A stretch of 64,000 bases of DNA from Polyangiaceae bacterium (GCA_029261965.1 JAJDAH010000161.1:1-64000); one strand, 5' to 3'; numbered from the stretch's first letter, positions 54,061 through 63,379 are shown. The notes: a model not told the origin generated them from the letters alone. Numbers and translations are program-made.

Positions 54061-55083
54061 TCAGCGCGGCTCTCGCGGACGGGTGAGGTGGAGCGCAAAA
54101 ATGACTCCCGACAACCCCCCGCCGCCTCCGCCGACGGCGAGCATCCATCCGTCCACCGAGTCTCCGAGCTCGAGGACTCCCAAGAGCAGTCCCACCGCCC
54201 CGAACAAGGCCATGCCGAGCAACCACCCCGTCGTTGCGCCGATCCACGCGGCGGCGACTCGACCGCGGGTACTCGAGAACCAGCTCGTCGTCGGTGCGTG
54301 AGCGGCAGCGTCTCGCCGTGCCAGTTCTTGGAGGTCGGCCGGCTGTGACTCGAGCCCGAGCAAGTCTCGTAGCTCGCGTTCAGCACGCAGGTGCACGCCG
54401 TGGCCTTGAAAATGAACCTCGGAGAGCGCTCGCCCGCCGCTCCGGGTGACGAGCAGCAAGCGAGCGCGGGTCTCGCCGGGGTGGCCACGTCGGTCCCAAA
54501 AGCTCGCGCCGCGGGTCCACTCGATCTTCAAGTCCGTCGCGCCGTCGATAGGCACCAGCTTCTCGCTCCACCTTGCCGCCAGACAGTGCCTGGTCACGAC
54601 CAGGCATCGGCGGTCAGGGTCGATCTCGACTCGCAAGCGTCCGATGGTCCTGAGCGCGCTGGCCGTCAGTCCGACGCCGCAAACGAGACCGATGATCGTC
54701 GCGAGCAGCAGCCAGCGGGTCGAACGCAGCTCTACGTCGAGGGCCGGCTCTGCTCCGTGGATCCAAGCGTTGACGGCGTCGGCGAAGTGGCGCGCCTCGT
54801 CGGGACTCACGCGTCGCATGTTTCGCCGCTCGGCGCCGAGCACGAGAACGGGCATCCCGTACTCGCGATTCTTGCTACCCCGGCCGAGCTCGACCTCCAC
54901 GTTGTCGAGCTCCGAGGCGTCGAACGCGAGCCGTCCCGGACCACCGCTCGAGAGAGCATTTTCGATGCGGCAACGGTCGGCCGGTCGATCGCACAGGAGG
55001 CGCTGATCATCGAACGCCGCCCACAAGGTGATTGCTGCAACGACGTAGGCGCCCATGGCACCCAAGAGGCGGCCCCATCTCAA
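54061..55083 (-). CDS. membrane protein with central soluble domain
   Basis: A 340-residue protein. Hydrophobic helices lie at about 7-24, 124-148, 275-300 and 305-330, with a soluble portion between helices 1 and 2 containing a CDRPADRC cysteine pair and another between helices 2 and 3 that looks like a PH-type beta domain (RLRVEIDPDRRCLVVTRHCLAARWSEKLVPIDGATDLKIEW). No family is recognised. The start is TTG 55083; ATG 55056 is an alternative that shortens the first segment. Its gene converges with the TPR lipoprotein gene. Confidence 0.55.
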   Translation of the reverse strand: MRWGRLLGAMGAYVVAAITLWAAFDDQRLLCDRPADRCRIENALSSGGPGRLAFDASELDNVEVELGRGSKNREYGMPVLVLGAERRNMRRVSPDEARHFADAVNAWIHGAEPALDVELRSTRWLLLATIIGLVCGVGLTASALRTIGRLRVEIDPDRRCLVVTRHCLAARWSEKLVPIDGATDLKIEWTRGASFWDRRGHPGETRARLLLVTRSGGRALSEVHFQGHGVHLRAERELRDLLGLESQPADLQELARRDAAAHAPTTSWFSSTRGRVAAAWIGATTGWLLGMALFGAVGLLLGVLELGDSVDGWMLAVGGGGGGLSGVIFALHLTRPREPR

Positions 55084-55154
55084 CGCGAACGGCCCGTATT
55101 CGACGGTGCCTCGACGACCGACGGCCTGATTTTTACGGTAGTCGATGCCAGATC

Positions 55155-55907
55155 CTACGATGCGTCTTTTGGCGTTTCGGCTGAGAGTTCTCGTGCCCGG
55201 TCGGCGAGCGCCGCCATGCGAGCTCTCGCCGACTCGACGAGCTTGGCCACATCACCCTTCGAAGCGCCGTGGGTTTCGATCGGTTCGCCGAACAGCAAAA
55301 CGATCGTGCCGGCCCGCCCGACACGACCTCCAGGGGCGAGGATTTCACCGGCTCCCTCGATCCAAGCGGGGACGATCGGCACGCCGGCTTCGATCGCGAG
55401 CTCGAACGCGCCGCGCTTGAAAGGCAGTAGCTCGTCGGTTTTCGATCTGGTGCCTTCGGGGAACACGAGCACAGTCCTGCCCTCGCGCACGGCCTGAGCT
55501 GCTCTTTTCAAACTCATTGCCGCCTTGCCGCGGTCCGACCGGTTGACGAAAATGTGCCCCATCTCCCGTAGCGCCCTCCCGAAAATCGGATAGCGACCGA
55601 GGGTGTGCTTGGCGAGGAACCTGAGCGGCACCGGGGAGTGGTGCATGAGAACGGCCGGATCGAGCAGGCTGCGATGATTGGCGACCACGACGGCAGGTCG
55701 GTTCGGATCGAGGCGGTCTGCGCCCTCGACCAAGAGCCGACGGGCGCCTGAGACTCGGAGCAGGCCAGCGGAGCCCCACCGAGAGATGGGCCACCAGACA
55801 CGCCCCTCGCGGTCGCCCAAGAGCGCGCTGACGAGTGCGGCGCCACCGAAAGCCCCGCCGGCGCTGACCAGGTACCCGTATATGGCTGCCTTGCGGAGAG
55901 CACTCAT
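55155..55907 (-). CDS. PlsC-type 1-acyl-glycerol-3-phosphate acyltransferase
   Basis: A 250-residue membrane-associated acyltransferase. Motif I is NHRSLLD (HX4D), followed by FLAKHTLGRYPIFGRALREMGHIFVNRSD, motif III FPEGTRS with FKRGAFELAIEAGVPIVPAWIEGAGE after it. It adds the second acyl chain in phosphatidic-acid synthesis or acts on lysophospholipids. One hydrophobic segment near the N-terminus anchors it. It diverges from the RlmI-like gene with 20 bases between starts. Confidence 0.9.
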   Translation of the reverse strand: MSALRKAAIYGYLVSAGGAFGGAALVSALLGDREGRVWWPISRWGSAGLLRVSGARRLLVEGADRLDPNRPAVVVANHRSLLDPAVLMHHSPVPLRFLAKHTLGRYPIFGRALREMGHIFVNRSDRGKAAMSLKRAAQAVREGRTVLVFPEGTRSKTDELLPFKRGAFELAIEAGVPIVPAWIEGAGEILAPGGRVGRAGTIVLLFGEPIETHGASKGDVAKLVESARARMAALADRARELSAETPKDAS

Positions 55908-55927
55908 CGGCGGGAGGAATCTAGCAA

Positions 55928-57121
55928 ATGCCGAGTCATCCTTCCGAGCCCCGGGCCGGGCCGACGTCGATCCTGCACCTCGAGTTGCCGAGCTCGCTCG
56001 AAAACACGCTGGCTGGTGGTCACCCGTGGATCTATCGCGACCACGTCCCCGATCGATTCAGTGCCGCTGGCGGCAGTTGGGTCAGAGTTTGTGCTGGACG
56101 TTTCGAAGCGTACGCGCTTTGGGATTCGCGTTCTCCCATCGCGCTTCGGGTCTTCGCTCGCACCCAGCCCCCGGACGCGGAATGGATCACCGAGCGAGTC
56201 CGCCGAGCGTGGAGCCTCCGACAGCGGTTGCGTGACGTCGGTCAGTCTGCGTATCGACTCGTCAACGGCGAAGGTGACGGGATGCCGGGGGTCGTCGTGG
56301 ACGTCTATGCCGACTTTGCGGTGCTCGTGACCTATGCGGATTCTCTCGACGTGCTCGTCGATTCACTGACTCGCGCGATCGAGGAGGTCACCGGAATTCG
56401 GAATGTCGTTCGGCGTACCCCCGGGGCGGGCGGACTCTCACAACTTTCGGGGCGCACGCCGCCGAAGCAGGTGGTGGTCGAGGAGAACGGTTTGCGCATG
56501 CCGGTGAGCTTGCACGACGGGCAGAAGACGGGTTTGTTCCTGGACCAACGCGACAATCGAGCCCGTGTCGAATCGTTCGCTCGCGGCAAGACCTTGAACC
56601 TGTTTGCGTACAATGGCGGTTTTTCGCTCTATGCCGTACGCGGGGGCGCAACTCGCGTCACGAGCGTGGACTCCTCCACGGGCGCGCTGTCGGATGCGCG
56701 AGAGGCTTTTCGGCTCAATGGTTTCGACGCCGACGAGCACGAGTTCGAAGCCGCGGATGTTTTCGAGTCTCTCGAGCGGCGACATTCGCGGAGCGAGGAG
56801 TTCGATGTCGTGATCTCGGATCCCCCGAGCTTTGCGCGGAACAAGAGCCAACTGAAGACCGCGAAGAAAGCGTATGTGCGGCTCAATGCAGCCGGGTTGA
56901 GACTGTGTCCGGCCGGGGGCGTCTATGCTGCGGCCAGCTGCACGGCGCAGCTTTCTCCGACGGAGTTTCACGCCACGCTGGCCGAGAGTGCCCGCCGCGC
57001 CAAACGCCGCCTGCAAATCTTCCACGAAGCCGGGCAGCCCGAAGACCATCCGGTGATGGCGGGACACCCCGAGGGGCGTTATCTCAAGTTCGTCGCAGCG
57101 AGGGTGCTCGACCTCGAGTAG
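55928..57121 (+). CDS. rlmI: RlmI-like 23S rRNA (cytosine-5)-methyltransferase
   Basis: A 397-residue protein of RlmI length. A PUA-like N-terminal domain (about 15-90, LENTLAGGHPWIYRDHV) precedes the linker strand region and the SAM-dependent methyltransferase domain, with KTLNLFAYNGGFSLYAVRGGA, DPPSFARNKSQ and SCTAQLSPTEF, where the cysteine is the expected catalytic residue. RlmI makes m5C1962 in 23S rRNA; substrate position is inferred from family. GGAGGA before the ATG is a good ribosome site. Confidence 0.88.
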   Translation: MPSHPSEPRAGPTSILHLELPSSLENTLAGGHPWIYRDHVPDRFSAAGGSWVRVCAGRFEAYALWDSRSPIALRVFARTQPPDAEWITERVRRAWSLRQRLRDVGQSAYRLVNGEGDGMPGVVVDVYADFAVLVTYADSLDVLVDSLTRAIEEVTGIRNVVRRTPGAGGLSQLSGRTPPKQVVVEENGLRMPVSLHDGQKTGLFLDQRDNRARVESFARGKTLNLFAYNGGFSLYAVRGGATRVTSVDSSTGALSDAREAFRLNGFDADEHEFEAADVFESLERRHSRSEEFDVVISDPPSFARNKSQLKTAKKAYVRLNAAGLRLCPAGGVYAAASCTAQLSPTEFHATLAESARRAKRRLQIFHEAGQPEDHPVMAGHPEGRYLKFVAARVLDLE

Positions 57122-57139
57122 GCCGCCAGAAAAACGGCC
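57121..57139. terminator. candidate stem-loop between convergent genes
   Basis: GGCCG and CGGCC form a five-base stem around the loop CCAGAAAAA, placed in the 25-base gap between the converging RlmI-like gene and the barrel gene. There is no T-run, so this is at best a weak bidirectional terminator. Confidence 0.3.
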
Positions 57140-57146
57140 GGCTACG

Positions 57147-57890
57147 CTAGCGCGTGGCGAAAGCGTACCGGAGGCTCAACCCGCCCATCCAGCCCAGGGC
57201 CGGCTCGGTGCTTCGAACGCGTTCGAACGTCGCACCGAAGTTGCGCACACCCCCCGTGGCAGCGATCGCGTAGTGCGGGTTTTTCATGTACCACTCGAAC
57301 CCCAGCATCCCGCCGTAGTACAGGTTCAGTTGGTCCGAATCTGGAAAGCCGTAGACACGCAGGGCGTCTTGCTTGACGCGGGCAAAGCCGCCGCTTGCCT
57401 GAAGATACATGCCGAAGCGATCGGCTGGCCGGATCGTGAACCTGAGCCCCGCTCCGAACCCGAACCCGACGTAGGCACGGGGCTCCGGTGGTGGGTTGGC
57501 GAAGTGCGTGTCGGAGAAGAAGATGTCGCCTTCCGCGAACGGCATGAACCAGTCCCAAACCTCGTAACCCGATGCGAGCCGGATCCACGGTCCCCCGGGG
57601 GAGACCTCGCTCATCGTGCCGATGTGGCCGAGCGCGCCGGTGGTCATCTCGATGACGATGCCGCGATAGGCGGGCGGGGGCGGTGGCGCATCGTCCACGC
57701 TCGAGCCGGTATCTCGGGTGTCGGTGACGGCCCGGGCGTCGAGCCATGCCTCGATTTCCTCCTGCGACGGATCCCCCGCGGCGTCGTCATCCGCGGCCTG
57801 CACCGGTGCGGCGACGCTCAGGATCGCGGCGGCAAGGCCCAGCGCGGTCGGGAGGCGAACCAGCGCGGTCGGAAGGGGAAACACAGCCAT
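57147..57890 (-). CDS. outer membrane beta-barrel-like protein
   Basis: A 247-residue exported protein: signal peptide (1-32, ending PVQAA), an acidic segment and a proline run (DDAPPPPPAY), then barrel-type strands (GIVIEMTTGALGHIG, RAYVGFGFGAGLRFTIRPAD, GMYLQASGGFARV, LYYGGMLGFEWYM, WMGGLSLRYAFATR) ending with an aromatic-containing terminal strand. A short repeat in the signal peptide comes from a 21-base duplication. No family is assigned. It is 35 bases downstream of pyrE on the same strand. Confidence 0.65.
   Translation of the reverse strand: MAVFPLPTALVRLPTALGLAAAILSVAAPVQAADDDAAGDPSQEEIEAWLDARAVTDTRDTGSSVDDAPPPPPAYRGIVIEMTTGALGHIGTMSEVSPGGPWIRLASGYEVWDWFMPFAEGDIFFSDTHFANPPPEPRAYVGFGFGAGLRFTIRPADRFGMYLQASGGFARVKQDALRVYGFPDSDQLNLYYGGMLGFEWYMKNPHYAIAATGGVRNFGATFERVRSTEPALGWMGGLSLRYAFATR
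57839..57880 (-). repeat. 21-base tandem duplication in a signal peptide
   Basis: Two adjacent 21-base copies (57839-57859 and 57860-57880) differ at two positions and encode the repeated LPTAL block of the barrel protein's leader. The repeat is a multiple of three and keeps the frame. Confidence 0.75.
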
Positions 57891-57925
57891 CGGAGTCCCC
57901 AAGCTAGCGCGGCTGGCACGCGAGG

Positions 57926-58486
57926 TCAGCCCATGAAATCCGTGCGGTTGGCCAGGGTCTCGAGCGGAAGGCCGGCTTTTTGGATCGCCTCCGCCCCGCC
58001 CTCGAGCCGGTCGACGAGGGCGATGATGCCGACGACTTTGGCTCCTGCGTGCCCGAGCGCCTCCACGGCTCGGAGCGATGAGCCGCCGGTGGTCACGACG
58101 TCCTCCAAAAGCACGACCCGGGTCCCCGGTTTCATGGCCTTGTCGCCTTCGACCAGCTTGGCGCTGCCATGGTCCTTCTTGGCCTTGCGGACGTAGAGCG
58201 CCGGGAGAGGCCGCCCTTTCTGAAAGCTCACCAGAGACACGGCGCTGGCCAGCGGACATCCCCCGAGCTCCACGCCGCCGACGGCATCACACTTCGGTAG
58301 GTCGGCCAGCATCTGGAACATGAGCTCGCCCACGAGGGCGTGCCCCTCGGCGGTGAGCACCGCTTGCTTGCAGTCGATGAAGAAGTCGCTCTCCTTGCCT
58401 GAGGCGAGCACGACCTTTTTCCTCTCGAAGCTCCGTTGGCGCAGCAGCTCGACGAGGCGCGCTCGCTTTTCCGGGTCGAGCGCCAT
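57926..58486 (-). CDS. pyrE: orotate phosphoribosyltransferase
   Basis: A 186-residue PyrE. Characteristic segments are SGKESDFFIDCKQAVL near the N-terminus, GGVELGGCPLASAVSL, the LYVRKAKKDHG flexible loop, and the PRPP-binding loop VVLLEDVVTTGGSSL. It converts orotate to OMP in pyrimidine synthesis. The start lies three bases after the stop of the basic-tailed bactofilin, so pyrE is probably read through from the bactofilin operon. Confidence 0.95.
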   Translation of the reverse strand: MALDPEKRARLVELLRQRSFERKKVVLASGKESDFFIDCKQAVLTAEGHALVGELMFQMLADLPKCDAVGGVELGGCPLASAVSLVSFQKGRPLPALYVRKAKKDHGSAKLVEGDKAMKPGTRVVLLEDVVTTGGSSLRAVEALGHAGAKVVGIIALVDRLEGGAEAIQKAGLPLETLANRTDFMG

Positions 58487-58489
58487 CGC

Positions 58490-59017
58490 TCAGCGCCGTC
58501 GGCTCTTCTTTTTCTTGCCGCGGGCGCCCTTGCGAAGCGCGGGCACCACGGGGGGCGGTGGTCGCCGCTTGCCGGTTTTCCTCTTGGACTTTTTCGCCGA
58601 GGCCTTCGGGGCTTTTCTTGCCGGAGCCGCTTTCGGCGCGGGCTTGGCTTTCGGGCGCGCCGCTTTCCCGGCGGTGGCCTTTCGCGATGCTACTTCCGGT
58701 TCGCCGTCGGTTTGGACTTGCCCGCGCACCAGGGCGCCCACTGCAATTCCGATTTGCGGCGCGGAGAGGTCACCAACGACACGACCGGCGGCCTCGACGA
58801 CCACCGCTGTCGTGCCTCGGATGTCGCCGGATACCGAGCCGTTGATGCTCACATGCGCGCCGCTGACGGTTCCGAGCACTGCGGAGCCGTCTTCGAGCAC
58901 GACGTCGCCACTGACGCTGAGGTCCCCCTCGATCCGGCCTCCGACTCGCACACTGCCGTCGCCGTGCACATTGCCGCGCACGACCGTTCCGGGACCAATC
59001 ACTGAATCTTGGGCCAT
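58490..59017 (-). CDS. bactofilin with long basic tail
   Basis: About 175 residues. Residues 5-105 are the bactofilin right-handed beta-helix with regular six-residue turns (GPGTVVRGNVHGDGSVRVGG, GDLSVSGDVVLEDGSAVLG, VSGDIRGTTAVVVEAAG). The tail (about 110-175) is rich in lysine, arginine, proline and alanine and could bind DNA, membrane or a partner. Bactofilins polymerise without nucleotide into scaffolds. ATG 59017 has GAGGGA just upstream; GTG 59029 would overlap the previous stop (GTGA). Confidence 0.88.
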   Translation of the reverse strand: MAQDSVIGPGTVVRGNVHGDGSVRVGGRIEGDLSVSGDVVLEDGSAVLGTVSGAHVSINGSVSGDIRGTTAVVVEAAGRVVGDLSAPQIGIAVGALVRGQVQTDGEPEVASRKATAGKAARPKAKPAPKAAPARKAPKASAKKSKRKTGKRRPPPPVVPALRKGARGKKKKSRRR

Positions 59018-59025
59018 GGGTTCCC

Positions 59026-59340
59026 TCACACATCCATGTCGACGTTGCCCTTGAACGAGGCACCGTCTGCAATGGTCAATCGGGCCGCCTTGACGTCCCC
59101 GATGAGGCGTCCGCCGGCTTGGATGTCGACTCGCTCCTGGGCGGTGACGCTGCCAGTGACCTGGCCGGCAACCGTCAGCGACGAGCCAGTCACGTCGCTT
59201 TCGACGACACCGTCGGCGCCTACGGAGATCGCGTCCGAGCTCGTCAGAGCCCCGCGTACCGTTCCATGAACCACGACTTCTTCGTCGCTGCTCAGCTCCC
59301 CTTCAACCGTCAACCCGCTGCCGATCACCGTGCCTGCCAT
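59026..59340 (-). CDS. bactofilin (middle gene)
   Basis: A 104-residue minimal bactofilin, almost entirely beta-helix: VIGSGLTVEGELSSDEEVVV, HGTVRGALTSSDAISVGADG, VAGQVTGSVTAQERVDIQAG, RLIGDVKAARLTIADG. Short tails at both ends suggest a core filament subunit. ATG 59340 is chosen because it starts directly at the first strand. The gene overlaps or abuts the next bactofilin. Confidence 0.9.
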   Translation of the reverse strand: MAGTVIGSGLTVEGELSSDEEVVVHGTVRGALTSSDAISVGADGVVESDVTGSSLTVAGQVTGSVTAQERVDIQAGGRLIGDVKAARLTIADGASFKGNVDMDV

Positions 59341-59372
59341 TTTTCGCTTCTCCAAAGGGTGAGCCCGGGGGC

Positions 59373-59714
59373 TCACAGTTCGAGGTCGAACCTCGCGTCG
59401 AGCACCACCGCAACGCGGGCGCCCTGTTCGATCGAGATTTCTGATCCCGTGAGCTCTCCCCGAACGACGGCGCTCGAGCGCACGCGGATGGGGCCTTCCG
59501 TATTCGCGTTGCCGATGAGCGACCCCGAGATGTCGAGAGCACCCGCTCGAAAGTCGCCTTCGACGACGCCGCCATCGGCGATTTCGCTCGGCCCGTCGAC
59601 CGAGATGTCACCGCGTACCGTTCCCTCGACCCGAACGCCCCCGTCGCCGGAAACGTGCCCGATGAGGCGGGTGGACGCACCGATGACACTCAGATTCGAA
59701 GTTGCTCTAGCCAT
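59373..59714 (-). CDS. bactofilin (first gene)
   Basis: A 113-residue bactofilin with a short leader and beta-helix turns VIGASTRLIGHVSGDGGVRVEG, DISVDGPSEIADGGVVEGDF, RAGALDISGSLIGNANTEGP and VRGELTGSEISIEQGA. Three bactofilins in one operon recall bacN-bacO-bacP of Myxococcus xanthus, which together form scaffolds that position the ParABC/PadC chromosome-segregation system. No par genes are seen here. Confidence 0.9.
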   Translation of the reverse strand: MARATSNLSVIGASTRLIGHVSGDGGVRVEGTVRGDISVDGPSEIADGGVVEGDFRAGALDISGSLIGNANTEGPIRVRSSAVVRGELTGSEISIEQGARVAVVLDARFDLEL

Positions 59715-59815
59715 GAAACCGCGGCGCGACGCTAGTACAGGCGGCGCCGTGTGTCACCGGGAGCGCTGAGGGCCTCAAATCGGGCCGCGGGCCACGACCG
59801 AGCGGCCCGACAGCG

Positions 59816-60559
59816 TCACGATTCGGCGTTTCCGGTCGATCCCGGGGTCCCAGGGATCCCCGCCGCGTCGACGACCTCGGCGGCTCTCGGAACCGTGCGG
59901 AACAGGCCGCGAGCGTACAGCCGACGTCGTTCGGTTTCGTTCAGATCACCGGGGCGATCGCGGGTCGAAGCTTCGAGCAAAATGGCGGCGGACACGCTCA
60001 TGTTCAGGCTCTCCACCATGCCTCGCATCGGAACGCGCACGTTTCGCGAGATGGCCCGACCGAGCTCGGTGCCGATGCCTTCGTGCTCGTTGCCGAGCAC
60101 GAGCGCGAAGCGCGGGATGGCGGCGAGCTCCGCCGGTAGGAGCTCACCTTTGGGATGTGTGCCAACGAGCTCGTGGCCAGTTCTTGCCAGCTCGTCGAGC
60201 GCTTTCGCCGAGCTGGCGTGCACGATGACGTCGACCCAGCGCTCCGTGCCTTTCGTGACGCCTGAGGAAACGAGAAACTCCTCGGTCCGCGGAACGACGT
60301 GCACGTTCTGGACACCGAAGGCGTCGCACGAGCGAATGACCGCGGCGCCGTTGTGTGGATCGTGAGGCGCGTCCATCACGACGGTGACGTTGGCGATGCG
60401 GGCCTCGACGACCGAGAGAATGCGACGTCGTCGCCGTTCGATGACCATCGGCTCGAGAAGCTCGATTATCGACTCGTCTGTCCACCCTTTCGGCCACCCA
60501 TTGCCCCACGCGTCGGCGGCGGTCAGCGGATCGATTGCACGCTCGTCGTCGCGGTCCAC
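59816..60559 (-). CDS. trmH: tRNA (guanosine-2'-O)-methyltransferase TrmH
   Basis: A 247-residue SPOUT methyltransferase. RRRRILSVVEARIANVTVVMDAPHDPHNGAAVIRSCDAFGVQNVHVV matches TrmH motif 1 and the conserved arginine; the knotted SAM site is formed by LVLGNEHEGIGTEL and VPMRGMVESLNMSVSAAILL. It methylates Gm18 in the tRNA D-loop. GTG start at 60559. It is 46 bases downstream of the DAHP synthase gene and 101 bases upstream of the first bactofilin. Confidence 0.9.
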   Translation of the reverse strand: MDRDDERAIDPLTAADAWGNGWPKGWTDESIIELLEPMVIERRRRRILSVVEARIANVTVVMDAPHDPHNGAAVIRSCDAFGVQNVHVVPRTEEFLVSSGVTKGTERWVDVIVHASSAKALDELARTGHELVGTHPKGELLPAELAAIPRFALVLGNEHEGIGTELGRAISRNVRVPMRGMVESLNMSVSAAILLEASTRDRPGDLNETERRRLYARGLFRTVPRAAEVVDAAGIPGTPGSTGNAES

Positions 60560-60605
60560 GCGGGCGGGTTGGTTGAGGGTCAGCGGTTCTGTCGGAGCTC
60601 GGGGC

Positions 60606-61679
60606 TCACGCGCGCGCTTCGTCGTGCGCGCTAGTCGATGGTGTCTTGCTCGGGGTGGAGAGCTGGGCGACTGGCTGGCCGATGGCCCCGGCTACCTTGG
60701 AGACCTCGGCCATCAACGTCTCGAACATCGGGAAAGTGAGGGCTTGGGGCCCGTCACTGAGCGCCTTTGCGGGCTCTGGATGAACCTCGACCATGATTCC
60801 GTCCACGCCGACGGCGGTCGCCGCTCGAGCCAGTGGTGTCACCGCGGCAGCCACTCCCGTGCCGTGCGATGGGTCGACGATGATCGGCAAATGCGTCATG
60901 CCGCGGAGGAGCGGAATGATGCCGAGGTCGAGCGTGTTTCGTGTAGCGGTTTCGAACGTTCGAATGCCGCGTTCGCACAACACCACGTTGAGGTTTCCCC
61001 GAGACACGATGTACTCGGCGGCCATTAGCCATTCTTTGACCGACGCGCTCATTCCACGCTTCAGCATGACCGGCTTGTCGAGCCCGCCGATGGCTTCGAG
61101 CAAAGTGAAGTTTTGCATGTTGCGCGCACCGACTTGGAGAATGTCGGCGTAGCGAGCCACGAGCGGCAGCGTCTCCGTGTCCTTGACCTCGGTGATGATC
61201 GGCATGCCGGTGGCTTCGCGCGCTTCGGCCAGGAGCTCGAGGCCCTCTTCTCGCAGTCCTTGAAAATCGTATGGGCTCGTACGTGGCTTGAAGGCGCCGC
61301 CGCGTAAGATCGTGGCCCCGAGACTCCTGACGTGCCGTGCCGTCGACAAGACTTGATCGCGGCTCTCCACCGAGCAGGGGCCGGCCATGACCGTCAGCTC
61401 TCCGCCGCCGATTCTCGTGCCGGCGACCTCGACGATGGTGCCTTCGGGGTTCACTTCTCGACCGACCAGCTTGTAGGGCCGGCTGACGGCGACGGCGTCG
61501 TGCACGCCATCGAGCCGCTTGAAATGGCCCGGGTCGATTCCGCCCTTGTTGCCGGTGACCCCGATGGCGACTCGTTGCGCACCCGGCATTTCGTGTGGCG
61601 CGTACCCGAGCTCACGAACCCGGTCACAAACCCGATCGATTTGGGCTCGGGTAGCCTCGGCTTCCATCAAAATGAGCAT
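60606..61679 (-). CDS. aroF: 3-deoxy-7-phosphoheptulonate (DAHP) synthase
   Basis: A 357-residue DAHP synthase of the Thermotoga/Bacillus-like type. An N-terminal ferredoxin-like regulatory domain (1-70, [21 protein letters not shown]) precedes the TIM barrel, with [62 protein letters not shown] and VDPSHGTG. It condenses phosphoenolpyruvate and erythrose-4-phosphate at the entry to aromatic amino-acid synthesis, and the regulatory domain suggests feedback inhibition. It diverges from the thioredoxin gene. Confidence 0.95.
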   Translation of the reverse strand: MLILMEAEATRAQIDRVCDRVRELGYAPHEMPGAQRVAIGVTGNKGGIDPGHFKRLDGVHDAVAVSRPYKLVGREVNPEGTIVEVAGTRIGGGELTVMAGPCSVESRDQVLSTARHVRSLGATILRGGAFKPRTSPYDFQGLREEGLELLAEAREATGMPIITEVKDTETLPLVARYADILQVGARNMQNFTLLEAIGGLDKPVMLKRGMSASVKEWLMAAEYIVSRGNLNVVLCERGIRTFETATRNTLDLGIIPLLRGMTHLPIIVDPSHGTGVAAAVTPLARAATAVGVDGIMVEVHPEPAKALSDGPQALTFPMFETLMAEVSKVAGAIGQPVAQLSTPSKTPSTSAHDEARA

Positions 61680-61824
61680 GGCTGTTCTTTCGGTTCGGGG
61701 CTCGGGAGCGGCGCTGGCGAGGGGTCGGCTGGAGTAGCACGGAATCGGCCGAAGGTCCGTGGGGAGCCTCGCTCTGGCACGATTCGCGCCGGAACTCCGA
61801 GGTGGCTCCGAAAGCCCCCTGGTG

Positions 61825-61852
61825 TTGACGGGACCCCGACAGGCACTATGTT
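61825..61852 (+). promoter_or_regulatory. sigma-70-type promoter placing +1 at the thioredoxin start
   Basis: TTGACG (61825-61830), 16 bases, then TATGTT (61847-61852). The minus-35 matches five of six and the minus-10 four of six consensus bases. Transcription is predicted to start at about 61859-61860, where the ATG of the thioredoxin gene lies, so the message would be leaderless. The in-frame ATG at 61848 is inside the minus-10 box and cannot be used if this promoter is right. Confidence 0.55.
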
Positions 61853-61859
61853 TGGTGCG

Positions 61860-62183
61860 ATGGCATCCCCCAAAGTCAAGGCATTCAACGACATCAACTT
61901 CGACGACGAGGTTCTCAAGTCGGACGTGACCGTTCTGGTGGACTTCACGGCTACCTGGTGTGGCCCTTGTAAGGCCCTCGCGCCGATCGTCGACCAGGTC
62001 GCCGACGAGCTCGACGGCAAAGTGAAGGTCGGCAAGCTCGATATCGACGAATCCCCGGTGACAGCCGGCAAGTTCGGAGTGCGAGGTGTGCCTACGCTCA
62101 TGGTGTTCAAGAACGGCGAGCGTGCGGCGCAGCATGTCGGGTTGACGACCAAGAACAAGGTCATCGACCTCGTCGCCGATTGA
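61860..62183 (+). CDS. trxA: thioredoxin
   Basis: A 107-residue thioredoxin: [27 protein letters not shown] with the WCGPC active site (Cys34, Cys37), [29 protein letters not shown] with the cis-proline. It reduces protein disulfides in the cytoplasm and could feed the DsbD-like protein at 3.2 kb. ATG 61860 is preferred to 61848 because of the promoter position; no ribosome site precedes either. The last bases overlap the TTG start of the next gene. Confidence 0.95.
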   Translation: MASPKVKAFNDINFDDEVLKSDVTVLVDFTATWCGPCKALAPIVDQVADELDGKVKVGKLDIDESPVTAGKFGVRGVPTLMVFKNGERAAQHVGLTTKNKVIDLVAD

Positions 62184-63379
62184 TCCGAGCGCGATCCACG
62201 ACTCCACGTCCGGCGTCGCCCGAGAAACCAGGCGACAAGAAGAGCGTTTGGGCGCTCCGTAGGCGCCAGTACCTGCTCGGCGCACACGCATTCACGGCCG
62301 CCGCGCACGCGGTGTTGTTTCCGGTCGCTGCCCACTTCGTTGCGTGGCCCGCCGCCTTGGGCATTGCCGTCGTCGTTTGGTTGGCGACGGCTTTGCGCCT
62401 TCATCAATTGGCGTTCGACCGACGGCGTCCCCGCTGGGTGACGGAGCTCCTCGATCGTCCGCTCTACTGGCATTGGGGCGGGGTGGCGATGGGCACACCG
62501 GCCTACGGCGTCGCGCTCATCGTCCTAGGCGTAGGCCGCTTCGCCGAGATCGGCGCTCTCGGTGACGTGAGCCTCACCGGCGCCGGTGTGTGGTGTTATG
62601 CGTTTGCTTTGCTGGTTTCGGCGTGGGCGATTTGGATTCGCCCGCGTTGGCCTCGAGTGCGTCGCTACGATCTGTCCGTCCGCGGCCTGAGCCCGGCGCT
62701 CGAAGGTTTCAGGGTCGTGCACCTGAGCGATCTGCACCTCGGGAACTTCGCGCCGGCGAGCTGGGGCCGACGCTGGGTCGACCGCGCAAATCGTCTCGGG
62801 CCGGATGCCGTCGCCGTGACCGGGGATCTCGTCGTGAGCGGAACCGATTTCTACCCCGATGTCGCCGAGGTCTTGTCGGACCTTCGAGCGAAACACGGGG
62901 TGTTCCTTTGCCTGGGCAATCACGATCAGTGGGACGAGCCGCGCTTGGTGCGCGAGCTCGAAGCTCGCGATCTCGCGGTGCTCAAGAACGCTACCCGCGA
63001 GATTGAGCACCGCGAGGGGCGATTGGTTTTTGGCGGGATCGACGACCTTTACACGAAAAAAGGGGATCTCGAGCGCGTGATCGGGACGCGGTCCGACGTG
63101 CCGATGATCCTTCTCGCTCACTATCCGGACGTCGGGATCGAAAGTGCTGAACGCGGCGTGGAAGTCACTCTCAGCGGCCATACTCATGGTGGTCAGATTG
63201 GAGTGCCGTTTCTCGCCAAGTGGTTGAACGTGGCGACTCTCTCCGGACAGCTTGGCGCGGACACCTTCGTGTTCGGTTCCGGGCAATTGGTCGTGAGCGC
63301 CGGGCTCGGAACGACCGGGCCACCCATGCGGCTCGGCGTGCCGCCCGAGATCGGCCTGGTCGTGCTACACGCGGCGTGA
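62180..63379 (+). CDS. membrane-bound metallophosphoesterase (YkuE-like)
   Basis: A 399-residue protein: about four membrane helices in the first 165 residues, then a calcineurin-type phosphoesterase domain with [39 protein letters not shown] and [10 protein letters not shown], which supply all the metal ligands. Relatives (YkuE, YaeI) act on lipid or cell-wall phosphoesters, but the substrate here is unknown. The start is TTG 62180, overlapping the thioredoxin stop (TTGA); no ATG or GTG precedes the first helix, so translational coupling is likely. Confidence 0.88.
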   Translation: MIRARSTTPRPASPEKPGDKKSVWALRRRQYLLGAHAFTAAAHAVLFPVAAHFVAWPAALGIAVVVWLATALRLHQLAFDRRRPRWVTELLDRPLYWHWGGVAMGTPAYGVALIVLGVGRFAEIGALGDVSLTGAGVWCYAFALLVSAWAIWIRPRWPRVRRYDLSVRGLSPALEGFRVVHLSDLHLGNFAPASWGRRWVDRANRLGPDAVAVTGDLVVSGTDFYPDVAEVLSDLRAKHGVFLCLGNHDQWDEPRLVRELEARDLAVLKNATREIEHREGRLVFGGIDDLYTKKGDLERVIGTRSDVPMILLAHYPDVGIESAERGVEVTLSGHTHGGQIGVPFLAKWLNVATLSGQLGADTFVFGSGQLVVSAGLGTTGPPMRLGVPPEIGLVVLHAA

